Shown piece after piece: positions 1 through 13,944 of a stretch of 64,000 nt of DNA. A program made the position numbers and the translations under genes. The DNA comes from Perilla frutescens. Its lineage: Eukaryota; Streptophyta; Magnoliopsida; Lamiales; Lamiaceae. The notes under the pieces were generated by a model, which made no database searches, had not been told where the DNA came from, and worked only from the letters and a program-made list of their open reading frames with translations. Each line of letters opens with the position of its first letter. The first letter of the stretch is position 1. The stretch is from NCBI GenBank assembly GCA_026008535.1, contig BRKX01000004.1, positions 33,794,501 to 33,858,500 on the forward strand, read 5' to 3'.

Positions 1-3000
1 TTGGCTTGGCGGCTCACGACTGACTGTACTGGTTTACGACTAACTGCTGGCCAAGCAGGAGCAGAGCTTGAGGAGTTCACCTCATTCTTGCTCTGGCGGC
101 GCAGATGAGCAGCCATAGTTCTCCTGGCGGAGAGAGCATCAGTTTGAGAACTCTGTTGGTTACTTCCAGGACCCGCTGCCAGGGGAGGAAAGGAAGAGTC
201 TCCCAGCGTTCCACTCATTGAACTTTGAGACAAGGCCTGACGGTATCTTGATGGTGGATCAGAGTCTGTGGTAGCTATAGATTCCAGAGGTGAAATAAGT
301 GACTCAACATCAGTAATGTATCCATGATCAGTACGAGCCCGACTACTGGATGGTGCAGCACTTGCTGTCTCAAAACTTGCTTGGATGGCCAAAGCAATTT
401 CACTATCCGCAATATCACGGCGAAAGACGCGTCCTCTTCCACGACGATTCTCTTGTTCACTGCTTCGACTATATCGAAAGCTGGTAGGTATCTATAAAAA
501 TTGCAGACCATATGGAAACATAATAATGTCATCAATGGGGAAAGTTAACGAATATAGACAGTGGTTCCATATGAAAGGGATAGACTATAAATGAGCAGAA
601 GCAACCTTATCCTCCTACCCATACCCCGACCACTCCAGCAGGTCCCCAGAAAACATCCGGCAAAGGAAAATGTCTAATATGATAAAGTAACTATTTGTAT
701 GGGTCATAGTTTGATAAATATACCTGAAGAGCAGCACTACGCTGTGAACGGGACATGCGCCCTCCATGCTCCAAAGCATTATGTCTCTGAGATATAAGCA
801 TGTAAAAGAACAGGGCTCAACAAAGAGAAAATAGTATAATAAATGCAGAATACGTTCATTTTAACAGCATAAGCACGATAACTTACCTTCAGTTCACCTT
901 CAGACTGGAAGACAATGAACTTTTTGGCAAGACAACTGTCATCCTCGCATAGGAAATGTTCTCCACGAAAGTGCATCTGAGACCAATTAAGTCATTTAGA
1001 ATAGTAAGGAAAACTCAATGTAAAATAGTAATAGAAAATGTTCTACCTCCAAGTCATCATAATTCTTGAAGTAATCATGTTGTCCTGGATGCTGCTGCTG
1101 CCTGCACATAAAACATGACATTATTGCTCATTCAATATGCATGCCAGTCAAATTTCCTCTTATTTACAATATAAATTAAAAGGACTACCTTTGACATATA
1201 TGACAAGTATAATGTTCAGTTGACATGTGTGTATAAATTTCATGTTCCCCATAAAATGACGTCTGGCAAAATCCACACATGGGATGTCCTGAGAAGCCAC
1301 CTCTTTCACTTTCAGTTCCATCCACCTCTGAATCACCAGTCTTCATATGCTGAGTCAGTTGTGGTTTTGTGTACAACTTTTGCTCACAAATGAAAACCTG
1401 TGAAACCAAGAGCATAATGTAGTTTCAAATAGTAGTAATCTAAGAGCATCATGTCAGGTAGTTGCATCTTAATGAACTAAATTGAGGATATAATTTTGGG
1501 GGATAAATGATAAAATGAAAATCAGGATTCATATAACATGGGGGATAAAAGATAAAATGAAAATCAGCATTTATATAACAAATATAAGTTGATATAATTT
1601 TTTAAAATTTTAACCCCCACCCCCTATGGAGGCTCCGCCTAGCTTCTAACTCTTCTGTATGCTCCAGCATCTACTTTAATTGAGCAATTGCTTCTGCTGT
1701 TAGAAATCATCAAAAATACACGCCACTAGTCAACAACACTGCAGGTACAGCGTTACTTCAAAAGACGACCCAAATTGCCATTTTACTATCCATGAGACCA
1801 GGGTCAAACTTAAAGCTATAGTTACTGCAGCATCACATCAGATAAGTTCTATCATCCCACTACTGGAAACACCAATTTCCCGGGGCGACTTTACCAGAGT
1901 ATGAGAATACCATTATGGTATATCCTGAATTGTGCAACTAACTGTATCCTCAAGTACAGCAGGGAAAGCAAGTCCCGACTAGTCACCAATCTACCCACCA
2001 GTTATTGTCAAATGCAACTACACGTAACTAGAAACCATCGTCAAAAATATATTTTCACTACTAGTCAGCCAATGTGCATCACAAAAGGAAAGCAACTCTG
2101 AACTCACAAGCTAGTTGTAAGGATGTGTTTCTTAGACTATTAAACTTCCACCAATCCATTCACCATTCTGCTCATTTTAAATTTTTGAAGTCTAAAAAGT
2201 CAGGTTTATGCATAATGCAATCATGATAGAAGATAAAAACACATCATATTTTACCTATAAACAACAAAAAACTTAAAAGAACAAAAAATCAAATACAGAT
2301 GCACAAGGAAGGAAGATTGCGGGCCATATTTCACCTTTCTTCCCTCCAAGCACAGGTAGCACATGTACAACCTATGCATGTGAAACAAATGACCCTTTAG
2401 CTGATCAATGTTCCTAAACCTCGCTCTTCTCCTGGAACCACCATCAGGCTGGTCTTCCATTTTATCACACTCACTACAGGAAAGCCTGCACATGGCCTTG
2501 ATCATCTTGTAATGATCCGAATCATCGAAAAAGGCCTGTGTATCTTCATGATACCAGTACTGTCCCACTTTTCCCTCTCTCACTTCAGAGGGCAACAGCG
2601 AGAAGTCACTGATTGTCTTTGTATAGTCTCCCAAGGCCTGATCCAAATACATTGAGATTTAATTAGAGACTGTGTCAATGCAATAGTGCAATCATTGATC
2701 AGTATACAAACAACCCAAGTCATAGTTCTATCCAGAAACCCTCGAACTGCACATCAAATATGGCTAATAATTTCTACACCCTTCAAACAGAAGGCGATCA
2801 GTGAAAGTGCATCCAAGTCCAATCAAGCTTCACACAGAAGATCAAATTCACATGATCAAGCGGGGTTTAGATAAGGATTTAAAAACAAGATAACCTTGGT
2901 CACAAAAACGACGGAGATTTCGGTCTTGCAAATACAGCAGCGGCGTTCATTACAGATGAATCGGAGGCGAGCCACGCAGGTAGAGCAAACATCCTTGTGG

Positions 3001-3062
3001 CCGCAGGCACCGTAAGCCACCCACTCCAAGCTTTCCGCACAAACAGCGCAGCTATCGTCCAT
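1..3062 (-). CDS. HEL2: HEL2/ZNF598-like RING and zinc-finger E3 ubiquitin ligase, 5' part of gene (runs off the window at base 1)
   Basis: Seven exons read on the minus strand: 3062-2895, 2637-2335, 1397-1189, 1101-1047, 976-887, 786-724 and 491-1. All junctions are GT-AG and keep one frame through about 459 residues. Exon 1 opens with ATG and encodes a RING finger: C5-x2-C8, C20-x-H22, C26-x2-C29, C42-x2-C45. Exons 2-5 carry cysteine/histidine zinc-finger modules (around residues 110-150 and 185-227, for example MCGFCQTSFYG and HYTCHICQR), then a serine-rich low-complexity tail in exon 7. This order matches eukaryotic HEL2/ZNF598. That ligase binds collided ribosomes, ubiquitinates small-subunit proteins and starts ribosome-associated quality control in the cytosol. 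No stop or frameshift is seen, so the gene looks functional. Intron 2 (1398-2334) is the longest and holds a short direct repeat near 1498-1580. The C-terminus lies outside the window. Confidence 0.88.
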
Positions 3063-3964
3063 TACAGCTAAATCTCACCCAAATCGAATGCGTCGAGAAG
3101 AAAACAAATCTGGGGTTTGTAGACCGAAATTTTAGAAATTCAAATTCGAATTGGGGTAGGAATGGTGCTAATTCGTATCCGAATCGGTTAAATATTCGTA
3201 AATGGTATTTGGATTGTGTATAATTTTTTCTAGGGTTTCTGGTGTGATGATCTGTGTGAATGTGAGGGGGTGAAAGGGGAGAGAGTTTTCAAACTGCCAC
3301 CTAAATTGATAAAACTTTTTTTTATACCAAAAACAATTTAGACAAAATAAAAAATTAAGTAGAATACCATTTACCGAATATAATAATAGTTTTATTCCTC
3401 AAAAAAAGAAAGTGCTACAAATTAGGTTCTATTAATCTTTTTATCTACAACCAAATAAATGTTTTTATTTTTGTTATAATACTTTGATTTATTCGCTTTG
3501 ACAAACACACGTATGACCTTGATAACACCAAAATATTAAAAAAATAAAAATAAGGAATTGTATAAAGAAATAGGTGGCATGAGAGTTTTATGTGTTTTTT
3601 CGTTATTTTAGTTGGGGGGGAGAGGAAGCCGTGGGTTTTGGACCTCATATTTCTCTATTTTACACAATGATCTTCGTTAGTATATGTTTCCGAATATTTA
3701 GATTAAAATTTTTGGAGCTAATATCATATTCTATCTCAATTTTTTAACAAATGTTTCAATTCTATATATTATAATCTTTACGAAATTATAATTTTTTATC
3801 ACAATTTTTTCTTTTGTTTTTAAATATATCCTAAAACCTAATTTTGCCAATCTATATATGATGTGACTTGACATAAGCTTATGTGTTATTTTGTAAGTAA
3901 AAAAGAAATCACGCCTATTTCCGTGTGTTTTAGTGAGGGAAAAAAATATTTATTCATCTATGCT
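3063..3964. other. AT-rich intergenic region upstream of the HEL2-like gene
   Basis: The first 100-200 bases next to 3062 should hold the 5' UTR and core promoter of the minus-strand gene, but I see no convincing TATA box. The rest is AT-rich with no supported coding sequence. It ends at the target duplication of the MULE (3965-3973). Confidence 0.5.
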
Positions 3965-3973
3965 CCTTATTCA

Positions 3974-4035
3974 GGGTTGAAATTTCTTATTACACTATTT
4001 CATGTTTCACTCCGTGTTTTATTATTAAATTTATG
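3974..4035 (+). repeat. MULE left terminal inverted repeat
   Basis: The outer 22 bases match the reverse complement of the right end at about 15 positions, including ATTTC and TTACAC. Similarity continues through CACTCCGT to about 4035. A further inward match (AGTT..ATGGGCAAT, 4341-4362) pairs with 17250-17273, so the original inverted repeat was probably several hundred bases long. Confidence 0.7.
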
Positions 4036-4839
4036 ATTTTAATAATATTTATTATAAAATAAAAATTAATTACAACATAAATAATCGTAGTCAACATTTA
4101 TCAACAAAAAAATGAATTAATAAGATTAAAAAATGTAATTTTGAAAAAATCAACCATAATAATGAATTATTAATTGAAAATTGAAAATTAAATATTAAAA
4201 ATAATTATAAACCCTAATTGGGTGGGGTGAACCCTAAAAATAATCATAAAATTAAACTAAATCACATAAAAATAAAATGGGATAAATTTTTATCTAGATA
4301 ATAAAATGTTAAAATTGGTATAGTTGGGCAAGTTTTAAAAGGGTAGGAGTTATATGGGCAATTTGTACTATATTGACCCAAAAAAGCTGAATATTCTCTT
4401 ACTTTTCTGAAAAGTGTGCCTTACACATTTGTACTTTCCATGCACAAAGTGTTTGGAATAAAATTTTCATGCATGGAATAAAATCTTTGGATATTACGTT
4501 TCTTTGAAACAATATATGTCGAAACTCAATTTAAATTTGAAAAAAAAAATCACTTGTAAATCTATTCAGATTTAATATCGTATTAAATTGTGGTAACTAC
4601 CCTCATCTACACTCCTCTCTCTCTTCTCTAAATTTTCGTTCCACAGCCCCAAATTATCGTTCCACAGCAATAGAAAATATACAAAAAAAACCCTCCCTTC
4701 ACGCCGCCGCCATAGTCGAGAACTCCATAGCCAAAGCTTTCGTCGTCTCTGAAGAGAAGTAGGTGGGCTGCTATTAACGTCGAAGATGGAGGATGCCGGA
4801 CAAATTCCGACGAGTTCGGCGGCGGAGGTTAGCTTTTTT

Positions 4840-5890
4840 CGTTATGCTTAACTATAACAAAGTTTTGCTTAATGTAAGATAAAAATGTTAGGGGTGCTTA
4901 AAAGCATGTTTATTTGTGAAATTTTCATGTTTTAATTTGATATATGGAGTAACGATAGGTTTAGATCTGAAACGAGAGTTGTATGAGTATTTCGTTATGC
5001 ATAACGAAAGTATTATCATTATCGTTATGACATTTATTTGATTTAATTGTTATCGTTATGGGTTTTTTTATGGTTTTCGTTATGGCCTTTTTTTAATTTG
5101 AAATCGTTATGGCTTTTTGAATTAAACGAAAAAATTACGTGCATAACGAAATTGTTTGAGTCTTTCGTTATGCATAACGAAAGAATAATCATTATCGTTA
5201 TGGCATTTTTTTGATTTAATTGTTATCCTTATGTGTTTGTTTAATGATTTTCGTTATGGCCTTTTTTAATTGGAATTGGTTATGGCTTTTTGAATTAAAC
5301 GAAAGAATTACGTGCATAATTGTTATAGCCTTTTGAATTAAACGAAAGAATACTTGCATAATCGTTATGGCCTTTTTTTAATTAGTAGTATTGGGTATCA
5401 TTATCGCTTTTTTATATAATCGTTATGCGAATTTTAATAATCGTGATGGCTTTATTTGATTAATCGGTATGCTAAAATGAGTGAATCGTTATTGCTTTCT
5501 TTAATTAATCGTTATGCCAACTTAATGAATCATTATGGCGTTGTTTAATTAATCGTTATGCTAAAATGAAAGTATCGTTATGGCATTTTAGCTCAAATCG
5601 TTATGCCAATTTTATTGAATCATTATGGCTTTTTTAAATAATCGTTATGGTTTTTTAATCAATCGTTATGACTTTTAGTTGAAATCGTTATGCTAATTTT
5701 ATTTAATCATTATAGCATTTTTTAAATTAATCGTTATGGCTTTTCAAGTAATCGGTTAAGATAATTATATTAAATCATTATGCTTAAATCGTTATGGCCT
5801 TTTTTAATTAATCGTTTAGCAAAGTTTATTAAATCGTTATACTTAAATCGTTATCACAAGTGATTAACATTATCGTTATTCTAAAGAATA
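4840..5890 (+). repeat. degenerate CGTTATG-rich repeat tract in left arm of MULE
   Basis: Within the first intron of the ULP1-like gene, the words TCGTTATGGC and AATCGTTATG recur every 25-45 bases with T-rich spacers, dozens of times and mostly on the + strand. The spacing is irregular, so this is a degenerate array and not a clean satellite. Confidence 0.75.
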
Positions 5891-6059
5891 ATTACAATTT
5901 AATTTAAATTAATTATAAGTAATCATTAATGATAACCTTAAACGCACCGAAGCACAATGAAATTGTATAAAAATGAAATATTAATAATAATATTAGTCTA
6001 ATTAATACTATATATTACTATAAAAAATTAAAAAAAAACAATTAATATAAATAATAATA

Positions 6060-6174
6060 CTTTTTTAAAACAAATAATAATAATAATAATATTCGTGTAT
6101 GTAATAATAATAGTAAAAAATAAAAATATAAAAAACAATTAATATAAATAATTATACTTTTTTAATTATAAAAA

Positions 6175-6252
<78 letters not shown>

Positions 6253-6338
6253 TTCGTGTAAGTAATAATAATAGTAAAAAATAAAAATATAAAAAACGGA
6301 TTAATATAAATAATTATACTTCTTTAATTATTAAAATA

Positions 6339-6376
<38 letters not shown>

Positions 6377-6410
6377 CAACAACAACAACAACAACAACAG
6401 TCACTAATCT
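6060..6410. repeat. AAT/AAC microsatellites within the ULP1-like gene intron
   Basis: Long (AAT)n runs lie at about 6185-6251 and 6338-6372, followed by (AAC)n at 6373-6400. Between them a short AT-rich block with TATTCGTGTA occurs twice. No coding content is seen. Confidence 0.9.
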
Positions 6411-8899
6411 AATAATAACAATAATATTTGCTAATTAATAATATTAGTAAAAAATAAAAATAGCAAAAACAATTAATATAATTAATAATTTAATAACAGT
6501 CTAATTTTCTATTGTGAAATTTAGATCGAGTGGATTAGACGCCCCCTCCAGAGGTTCAAGCCGACTGTGAATATGTACGTGAAGATGGAGTTAGTAGACA
6601 AGATTAGGGAGGTGTTACAGCATTTCGGCGGTGAGGATACGATCCAGACGTTTAGATCTGGATGCTTAGGACACTTCATGGACTTTAGGGGGGGTAACAT
6701 AGCCCGGAAGGCGTTGCATGCATTGATTTGTCGCGAAGTGCGTGTCCAGGATCCTGCACGCGAGGGTAGAGAGTGTTGGTTCCATGTGAGTGGAACGACA
6801 CTACACTTTGGGCCCTCAGAGTTCACACTGGTATCGGGCTTGCGGTTCGGGCCATCCAGTTTCGATCCGAATGCGGCTCATGTGATTCCGACCAGAAGCA
6901 TCTATCACCGGCTATTTGAGGGGAAGAAGACGACAATTACACAGATGTATGAGAAGTTCACGGCGATGCGTCTAGCCAATCACCCTCCAGATTACGTGAA
7001 GATTGCGAACATCCTGATCGTGTATCGGATGTTATTTTGCCAGGACCCCGGACGTACGATCGATGACTGGGTGTGGGCCCTAGTGGAGGATGCTGATGCG
7101 TGGAATTCTTTTCCATGGGGGGATACACATTTCAGATCCTGATGCACTTTATCAGCATTCTTCCTAGAGCTCGACGGGATATGGGCCCACAGGGGGACGG
7201 AGCGTATCATTGGTACGGACCTGTTTGGGGATTTCATGTAATTAGTTGAATTTATCATGAAAAATTTATGTTTTAGTGATTTGATATTATACTTACATGA
7301 TATTCTATGTTTTAAAACAGGCATGGGCCTGTGAGGTTTTCCCCGAGATTGTCCGTCATTTGGGCATCTCTGGAGGTCAGATGACCACACCTCGCTTATT
7401 GAGGTGGTCATTCATAGCCCCGAGCATCGACTTCTCCAGATTTTTTGATAGACAGGTAACCTTTTTTATATAAATAATTTTAATTATTAAATTGAAGTAA
7501 TATTGGTTAATGTTAACATGGTGTTCGTTATTGGTGCAGATGGATGTCCAGCCGATGGTGCCATCAGCAGCGGAGCTCCTGACCCCATATGTTCAGAGCT
7601 TGGACGGAGATAGTTTGTTGGGTGTGAGGTACGTGGTACCTCGAAAGGTCTCCAAGAAGAAGTTGCTGACTGGGGTGGCCCGTCGTGTGGTCCCGGGGAC
7701 ATGCAAGGGGATCTCTGACGTCGTCAACCCATCACCACAGTGTAGGATTGCCCGTACTGCACAGCAGCAGGCTCCATAGATGACGCACCGTTTGATAGAC
7801 GAGCCGGATGAGGGATCTGGACCCTCGGAGCAGGGACCGGGCCGCAGTGAGAGCCCTCCTCGACCGACAAGCAGTAAGCGCCCGAGGAGGAGCCATGAGG
7901 GGAGCCGTGGAGAGCCCGATCCACGTCCTGGTTGGTTCGATCGTGTTATCCACGTCGTTACTGCCTCAGAAGCCCACATTATGGGTCAGATAGAGAATAA
8001 TTTCAGACAGATGGAGAACAGTATCAGAGAGATGATTGAAGGCTTATCTGATCGGATGGGCGGTTGGAAGACCTTGTTATGGGTCGGCTACGCAGGTCGT
8101 CCACACCACCCAGAGGGCCCACACCGGTGCCCAGAGACCCCACACCACCTCCCAGGGACCCCACACCTCGTAGGGGGCCCACACCGCCTCCCAGAGACCC
8201 CACACCACCCAGGGGCCCCACAGCGCCTCGTATGTGCCCCCGTATGAGAGGGGGGAAAGCCAGAGGCAGATCATCTGCGGGTCGATCTTCTTCGCGCCCT
8301 TCGTTAGACGCACAGTCATCTCCAGGCCCGTCGTCTACCCAGCCGTCATCTGTTGGCCCGTCATCTGCCGCTCCTACGTCTACTGCCATACGTGATCGAG
8401 AGCTGCTACCGCTCCTACGTCTACTGCCACGCGTCATGTGGAGCGCTGGTTATTGGAGAGGTCGGAATAGGCCAGATACACATGTCTTAGCCATGACACT
8501 GGACAAGACTATCCAAGAGCAGTTTGCGCAGTTCGACAACATTAGTTGTGGTGTTTATACTATGATGTATGTGGATCGTTTGTTGTTTGGCACTCCTGGT
8601 CTTGATTTCGGTCCATATGATATTCAGAGATACCGTCTTTCTATAGCAAAGAGGATCTTCTCACTTAGCTATGGCCGTCTAGAGTGACTTATGATGTTAT
8701 ATATGTATTGTACTTGACGTCTTTCATGTATGTATTGCATTTGACATTGCTCGTTCATTTTATTGAAATATGTTTGTTGACTACATGATTTTAAACAAAT
8801 AAAACCAAAGTAGACATAATTATCATTTTAAACAAATACAACCAAAGTCGAGATAAACCATATTATCACTGAATGCCAACAACAATAATGTAGACATGA

Positions 8900-11310
8900 T
8901 CAATCTAGGTCCTCCGCCTGTCTACTCGGACACCTGGGACGGGTATGAGTCGTCTCACCACAAATACCATATTTCTTAGGCGCTCTTCTACGTGCAGACT
9001 CCGGTGGCGCGCTCTCTGGAGGTGCATTTAAGTCCACACTGACAATGGGCACCGGAGCTGTGCATACGCGTCTGTTATGGCCCGGGACATGACATCTAGT
9101 GCAGATCTGCCTCCGCTGACTGGATGACGCCTCAGCACCCCCCCGAGCTCTAGACATTCGATGATGACCGGCCTGTTTTGTTATCACAGGAGCGCGCACA
9201 AGTGGACAACCGTCAGACGGGACAATCCAATCTTCTGGACTGGGTAAGCCCATGATGACCGAGTCGTACATGCTGGCAATTGTCTCCGTCTTGTAGCATC
9301 TATCCACAAACTCGTATATGTTTCCACCGGAGAATCTACGTGTGAACACGAATTATAGTTAAAAAAACATGATTACTCACAACAATGATAGTGTTAAAGA
9401 ATTTAAACAAGCAGATACCTGATCGCTGCTGCCGCGTGGCTACACGGGATCAAATCTAACTCGAACTCACGATAATTACAGGTCCGATGATGAAGATCGA
9501 CCATAAAAGACTTCATGCCCACCTCTACTTTCCACAGGTGTGCTAATGTCGTGCATTGAATGGAAAAACATCATCCTTGCTCAACATTCTTGGATAATTT
9601 GTCCACAATGGGTTGTGTCAACACGTGATCCCACATCTGCGCTGCAGCCCGACGCTCAACAAACCACTCTTCCACAATTTTCCTGAACGACTCAAGCATT
9701 GAGCAAATAGGCAGTCTCCTAGCCCACAGTAGATGGGCATTGAGTGACTCAGCTGCATTAGATGTCATGAATCCGAAACGCCGTATGGGACACTGCGATC
9801 AGGACCAATGCTGCGAACCAATATTACAAAGCTTCTCGTATGTTGGTCTGCTCAGCATTTCCAATGCTGACAAGTGCCTCTGGAATACATCTGTCCGATA
9901 TGCATAGGCAGCATCCTTAAACAACCCAATGACATTAGACCCGCGCTTTGCCATCTTGGTCTGTAGATGATAATAGCACAATCCGTGTGTTGCTCTTGGA
10001 AAAAAAACCGCGACAGCATTCTTAATGCTCTTGTGCTGATCGGACACGATCAGGAGGTCTTCTATCTCGCCCAAAGTGATATGCAATCGATTCAAGAACC
10101 AGATCCAAGTGTCATCATTCTCGAGCGGACTGATACCAACTGTAATAGGTAACACCTGTTCATTGTCGTCCTTCGTCACAGCAACAAACAAAATCCCCTT
10201 GTTCTTCCCCTTCAAGTGTGTCCCATCAATCACGACCACTGGTCTTGCACCCGCATGAAAGGCACTGATACACGGTCCGGGTGCCAAAAATGTATACTTT
10301 AGCTCATGTACGGTGTTCGTCTGAAACTCGTACAATGTCCCGGGATTGCGCATCTGCAACGTGTGTAGAAATGTGGGTAATTGCGCATAGGACTTATCAA
10401 AGTCCCCATAGATCATGTCAATTGCAATGTTCCTCGAGCGCAGAGCGAAACTCTAATCAATCTGAATCCCGTACTCACGTAGAAGCTCGGAGACCATCTC
10501 TTTGGGCTTCAGAACAACCCCCTCATCGACCAGTTTACGTACAAAATACTTTGCAATCACCCGTGCAGGCACTTGTCGTGGGGCAACTCGGCTAATATCC
10601 ATGTGGCAAGTGTGAGTGCCGTCAAACTTGTAGATTCTCCAAACAACTCCATCCACAACGGCACACAGCTTGAACGGGCACTTCCTTTCATGCTTGCACA
10701 TGTAGACCAGCCGTGTCTTGTTCCATCGATACACGGCATACTCCACTCGATTCTGCATGTGATACAGACCCACGGCCAGTGCCAAATCATCCTTGGTGCG
10801 AAAAATCGCACCCTTATGAAGTTCATCCGTATTAGCTGCTGAAGGCTCGTCCCAACTCAGTGGGCCTAAAACGTCAATATTCGCAATTGGAACAAGCCAA
10901 TTGCTCCCACCCCTCTCAGATACATTCTCAGCCCTAGTGTTTGACGATGATGCTCTTCCGGTCATGCCTATCAATCGTCCCGTACCCCCTGTAGAACGAA
11001 TCCATCCCGTGAACTCTGTGAACACTGATTCGAGCAAGTCCGTTCTCACATTCTCTTCCGTTTCTTCATCAGTAGTAGGAATTTCTTCTTCTTCTCCTCC
11101 TTCATGCGGGAATGCATCGTCGTCAAAATCGTGCTCTGGAGCCTCATACTGCTGCGTATCATCACGAACCTCCTCTCTGACCGGTTCTCTATATTCGGGC
11201 ACGGTGTCAGGGATGACCCTTGAGCTACTGCGTCTTCTTTGAACAACATACACAATCATCTCTTGACTCTGCTCGTGGAGCAAGTCAAGCAAATCAGCAT
11301 CATCTTTGAG
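8900..11310 (-). pseudogene. MURA-type MULE transposase, broken by stops and by an LTR insertion
   Basis: One frame runs from 11310 to 9419, then a GT-AG intron (9418-9336) joins in phase to 9335-8900. Order on the minus strand: an acidic N-terminal region; a MuDR-type DNA-binding domain with spaced Cys/His (CKHERKCPF, then DGTHTCHM near 10600-10690); a catalytic core with DGTHLKGKNKGILFVAV (first Asp), DQHKSIKNAV (second Asp) and NAAESLNAHLL; a SWIM-type finger (CNYREFELDLIPCSHA, 9430-9480); and two C-terminal CCHC knuckles (CTRCHVPGHNRRVC and CGICGETTHTRPRC). In-frame stops are TAG at 10455-10453, TGA at 9801-9799 and TGA at about 9573. At 11310 the frame passes into LTR sequence, so the true N-terminus is missing. 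Such transposases cut and paste at the terminal repeats in the nucleus; this copy is dead. Confidence 0.85.
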
Positions 11311-13944
11311 TGTAACGCCCCGGTCCCGAAAAGGATAATAAATGGAGGACGAGGGTGTCACTTAAAAAGAATAGGATTTGGAATAATTATTAGTTAAATA
11401 AAATAGTTATTGGAAGCAAGAATAGGATATATTCCCCAGAAATTTGGGCAGCATAACCTCTGTAACGAGAGCAAATCCCTGTTTAATAACGGTTTATAAG
11501 AGTGTATTTTGAGATGACAGGACATTCAATAGTCCGTAAATGGACAGAGTAAAGCAATAAACAGATACCAACAAGTAAAGATCTATTTATCAGAGTTGAC
11601 TAGGAATGTCCTTTCCATAGGACGGAGTCAAAAACACATAAGACCTATTCATAGGTCGACAAAAAAGTAAACAGATACCAACATGCGATTCAATGGGACC
11701 TCTTCATAGGTCAAAGCGAATAAAGGAGCAGTTGGTATTTCAATAAAAAGGGCTTCATCCCTTAAGCAATTTATTTATTTTAGAATAGACATCATTGTAC
11801 TAGTAGTTTCTGGACATGCTATAATCAAGTTCGAATTTCAAGTACTAAATACGATTATCAGAGTATTCAGCAGAAAACATAGCGGAAGTAATTTATTCAG
11901 ATAACCAGATAACCAGATAAGAGGCATCTCAGTCAACCCCGCCATCAGCTCACATCACCAACCTCAGCATCTCAACCTGAAAACATTTTGAAAAGAGTTG
12001 GGTATGAGTACTAATGCACTCAGTGGGTAAGTTTCAAACTCAATTTACAATATGAAATATTCAAAAGTAATACACAGCATATAGGAAGCAAAACGCGCAA
12101 AAGCCCTTCCCATATCTGCAAATCTTTTCTTCTCATTTGGGATCCCTTTTGCTCAGTCTGTCGTCTACTGCACTATGTAGCATGCTGCTGGTAGGAAAAG
12201 GGAGGGGTTACCTCGCTAATCCGAGGAGAGTATACCCCTGGGCTACCTAGCATTGACCCTGAGTATGCTAGGGATCGCCTAGCAGTGACTCCTTATGGTG
12301 ACATCTGGTCACAGTGTATGTGCGGGGTTACCTCACAGTGACACCTTTAGTGATAATTATCATAGCTGCAAGGGTGTACAGTCCTGCCTATGTTTAATAA
12401 TTACTTGCACTACAAAATCCAAGATTCTAGCACAAGCCTATCTCAGCTAAGTTCAACATCATCCAATAATACCTCATAAAACTTAGCAATTAAATCATAG
12501 CTTAATCATGCTTATACAACTATTCCACAAGTATTCTCATATCCTAGTCACAGTATCCCAATAATATTCTAACAATATTTCAACAGTATTTCAATAATAT
12601 CCTATCTCATAGCGTAACAATGTTCTATAATTCCTCCTATAACAGCAACGTTAAATAGATAGAGCATAAAATATTTATTTGGATATTTCTAAGTTGTCTA
12701 TCATGCTTCTAAAGAGTTATTACTCTTAAATTGTATTTATTCTTTAAAGTAAACCCATCTTGCTGACGAGCAGGCGGCGGTATGACAGCTTCCGGGTTTG
12801 CTTCCTTCCTTCCAACGGGCTCTACGAGTCCTACAATGTTGGTGCATGCCTTAGAACAACTACTATAATTTTCGGAATTTATCTACTATATTTGGAGCAT
12901 TTATCTATATATATTTAATATTATTCTATTCAAAAATAGATTGCGCGACTCTAACGACCTCGTATAAACTCGACACACAAGGATGAAAATTCCAAAATAA
13001 TATTCTTGATTTATTGGACTAAAAATATTTGACAGAGGTCTCTTTCCAAAATTTGCCATTTTACTCAATTAACTTCGAGATTCCGCCAGGACACTTTTTA
13101 ACCGTTTAAAAATTATGAAATTAATCTGGGATGATCCTACACATGCCAAGACTATAGTTGAGAAGTTTCAGAACTTTTCGATAACACATGCTTCCGGAAT
13201 AAAAATAACTGTCTACTTTTAAAAATCGAGATTCATCAAAACTCGTCGAAAAATTACGAAACTTGGCAGTTTTATAGAGAATAATTTTTCGAGCAACTTT
13301 CATGCTCAAACTTTTTCGATTCAACTAGCGAAAATGGGTGAAAACGGCGAAAAACAGATTTTGGCCGGTTTTTCATGACCCAGTCACGTTTTCCGGCGAT
13401 TTCGCCGGTTTTCGGCCACCGGATGGAGACGACGTCAAAAGACGAAATGTAGAGCACACTTAAATACACGACATACTAAAATTTCAAATTAAAAGGACGA
13501 GAAATGGACCGAAACGAGCTCCTGGAAGGTGGCAGCTGGCGGCGGGCGGCGACCCCAGCGGCGGCGCCGGCGGCCGGCGACTGGTGGCTGCCCCCTGCCA
13601 GCAGTCCCTCCTCCCCGGCTCCTTCCCGACTCAATTCGTACCTCAAAACTCCACTCGAACCTCGACTCCGCTCAAGAACACTCGAAGAACACGAAGAACT
13701 CGAAGAACGCTCGACTCACTTTCTAATTAGAGTTGCTAACTCAATTTGGGATGGAAAATAATGAAAGGGGGCTGCCCCTTTTAGCTTGGGGGGTCGGGTA
13801 TTGCTTTTTCGGATATAAAATACTGATAAAGTTAGTTTGAACGCGATTACTTTTTCAAAAACACTATTCATAAGTTACTTTATTGCAAGAAAAGTTCATT
13901 TGACCTCGTACACAAAAAGTAAGGACACAAAAAGTAAGGACACC

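Larger units (their letters stand above)
4786..8687 (+). pseudogene. DUF1985 / ULP1 (C48) protease-like gene carried by the MULE, frameshifted
   Basis: A likely ATG exon (4786-4827, 14 codons) is followed by a 1.7 kb intron, then exon 6525-7237, exon 7321-7455 and a last exon from 7540. The second exon gives a DUF1985-like domain (GPSEFTLVSGLRFGPSSFD, then VYRMLF and WALVEDADAWNSFPWG), and the third gives AWACEVFPEIVRHL and PRLLRW. The last exon has a proline/arginine repeat stretch (PRDPTPPPR, 8095-8230) and ends with QFDNISCGVYTMMYVDRLL. This resembles the cysteine box of ULP1-type SUMO proteases; Cys is at 8547-8549 with an upstream Gln. Breaks: one G is missing from a G run at 7117-7122, TAG at 7777-7779, and a one-base loss near 8057. 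I cannot find the His and Asp boxes, so the protease domain looks truncated. Confidence 0.7.

Noticed and set aside
3445..3648. 67-residue minus-strand ORF
   Set aside because: AT-rich intergenic sequence; no domain and no gene context.
7593..8437. Long minus-strand ORFs opposite the ULP1-like gene
   Set aside because: Antisense shadows of the Pro/Arg-rich repeat region, with no known motif.
11311..11361. Apparent N-terminus (MTPSSSIYYPFRDRG) of the MULE transposase
   Set aside because: These codons are LTR sequence read in frame; true transposase sequence starts at 11310 (TLKDDADLL).
13504..13761. ORFs rich in Ala, Arg and Pro
   Set aside because: They come from the GC-rich patch of the LTR composite and lack any recognisable domain; the frame is open because of base composition.
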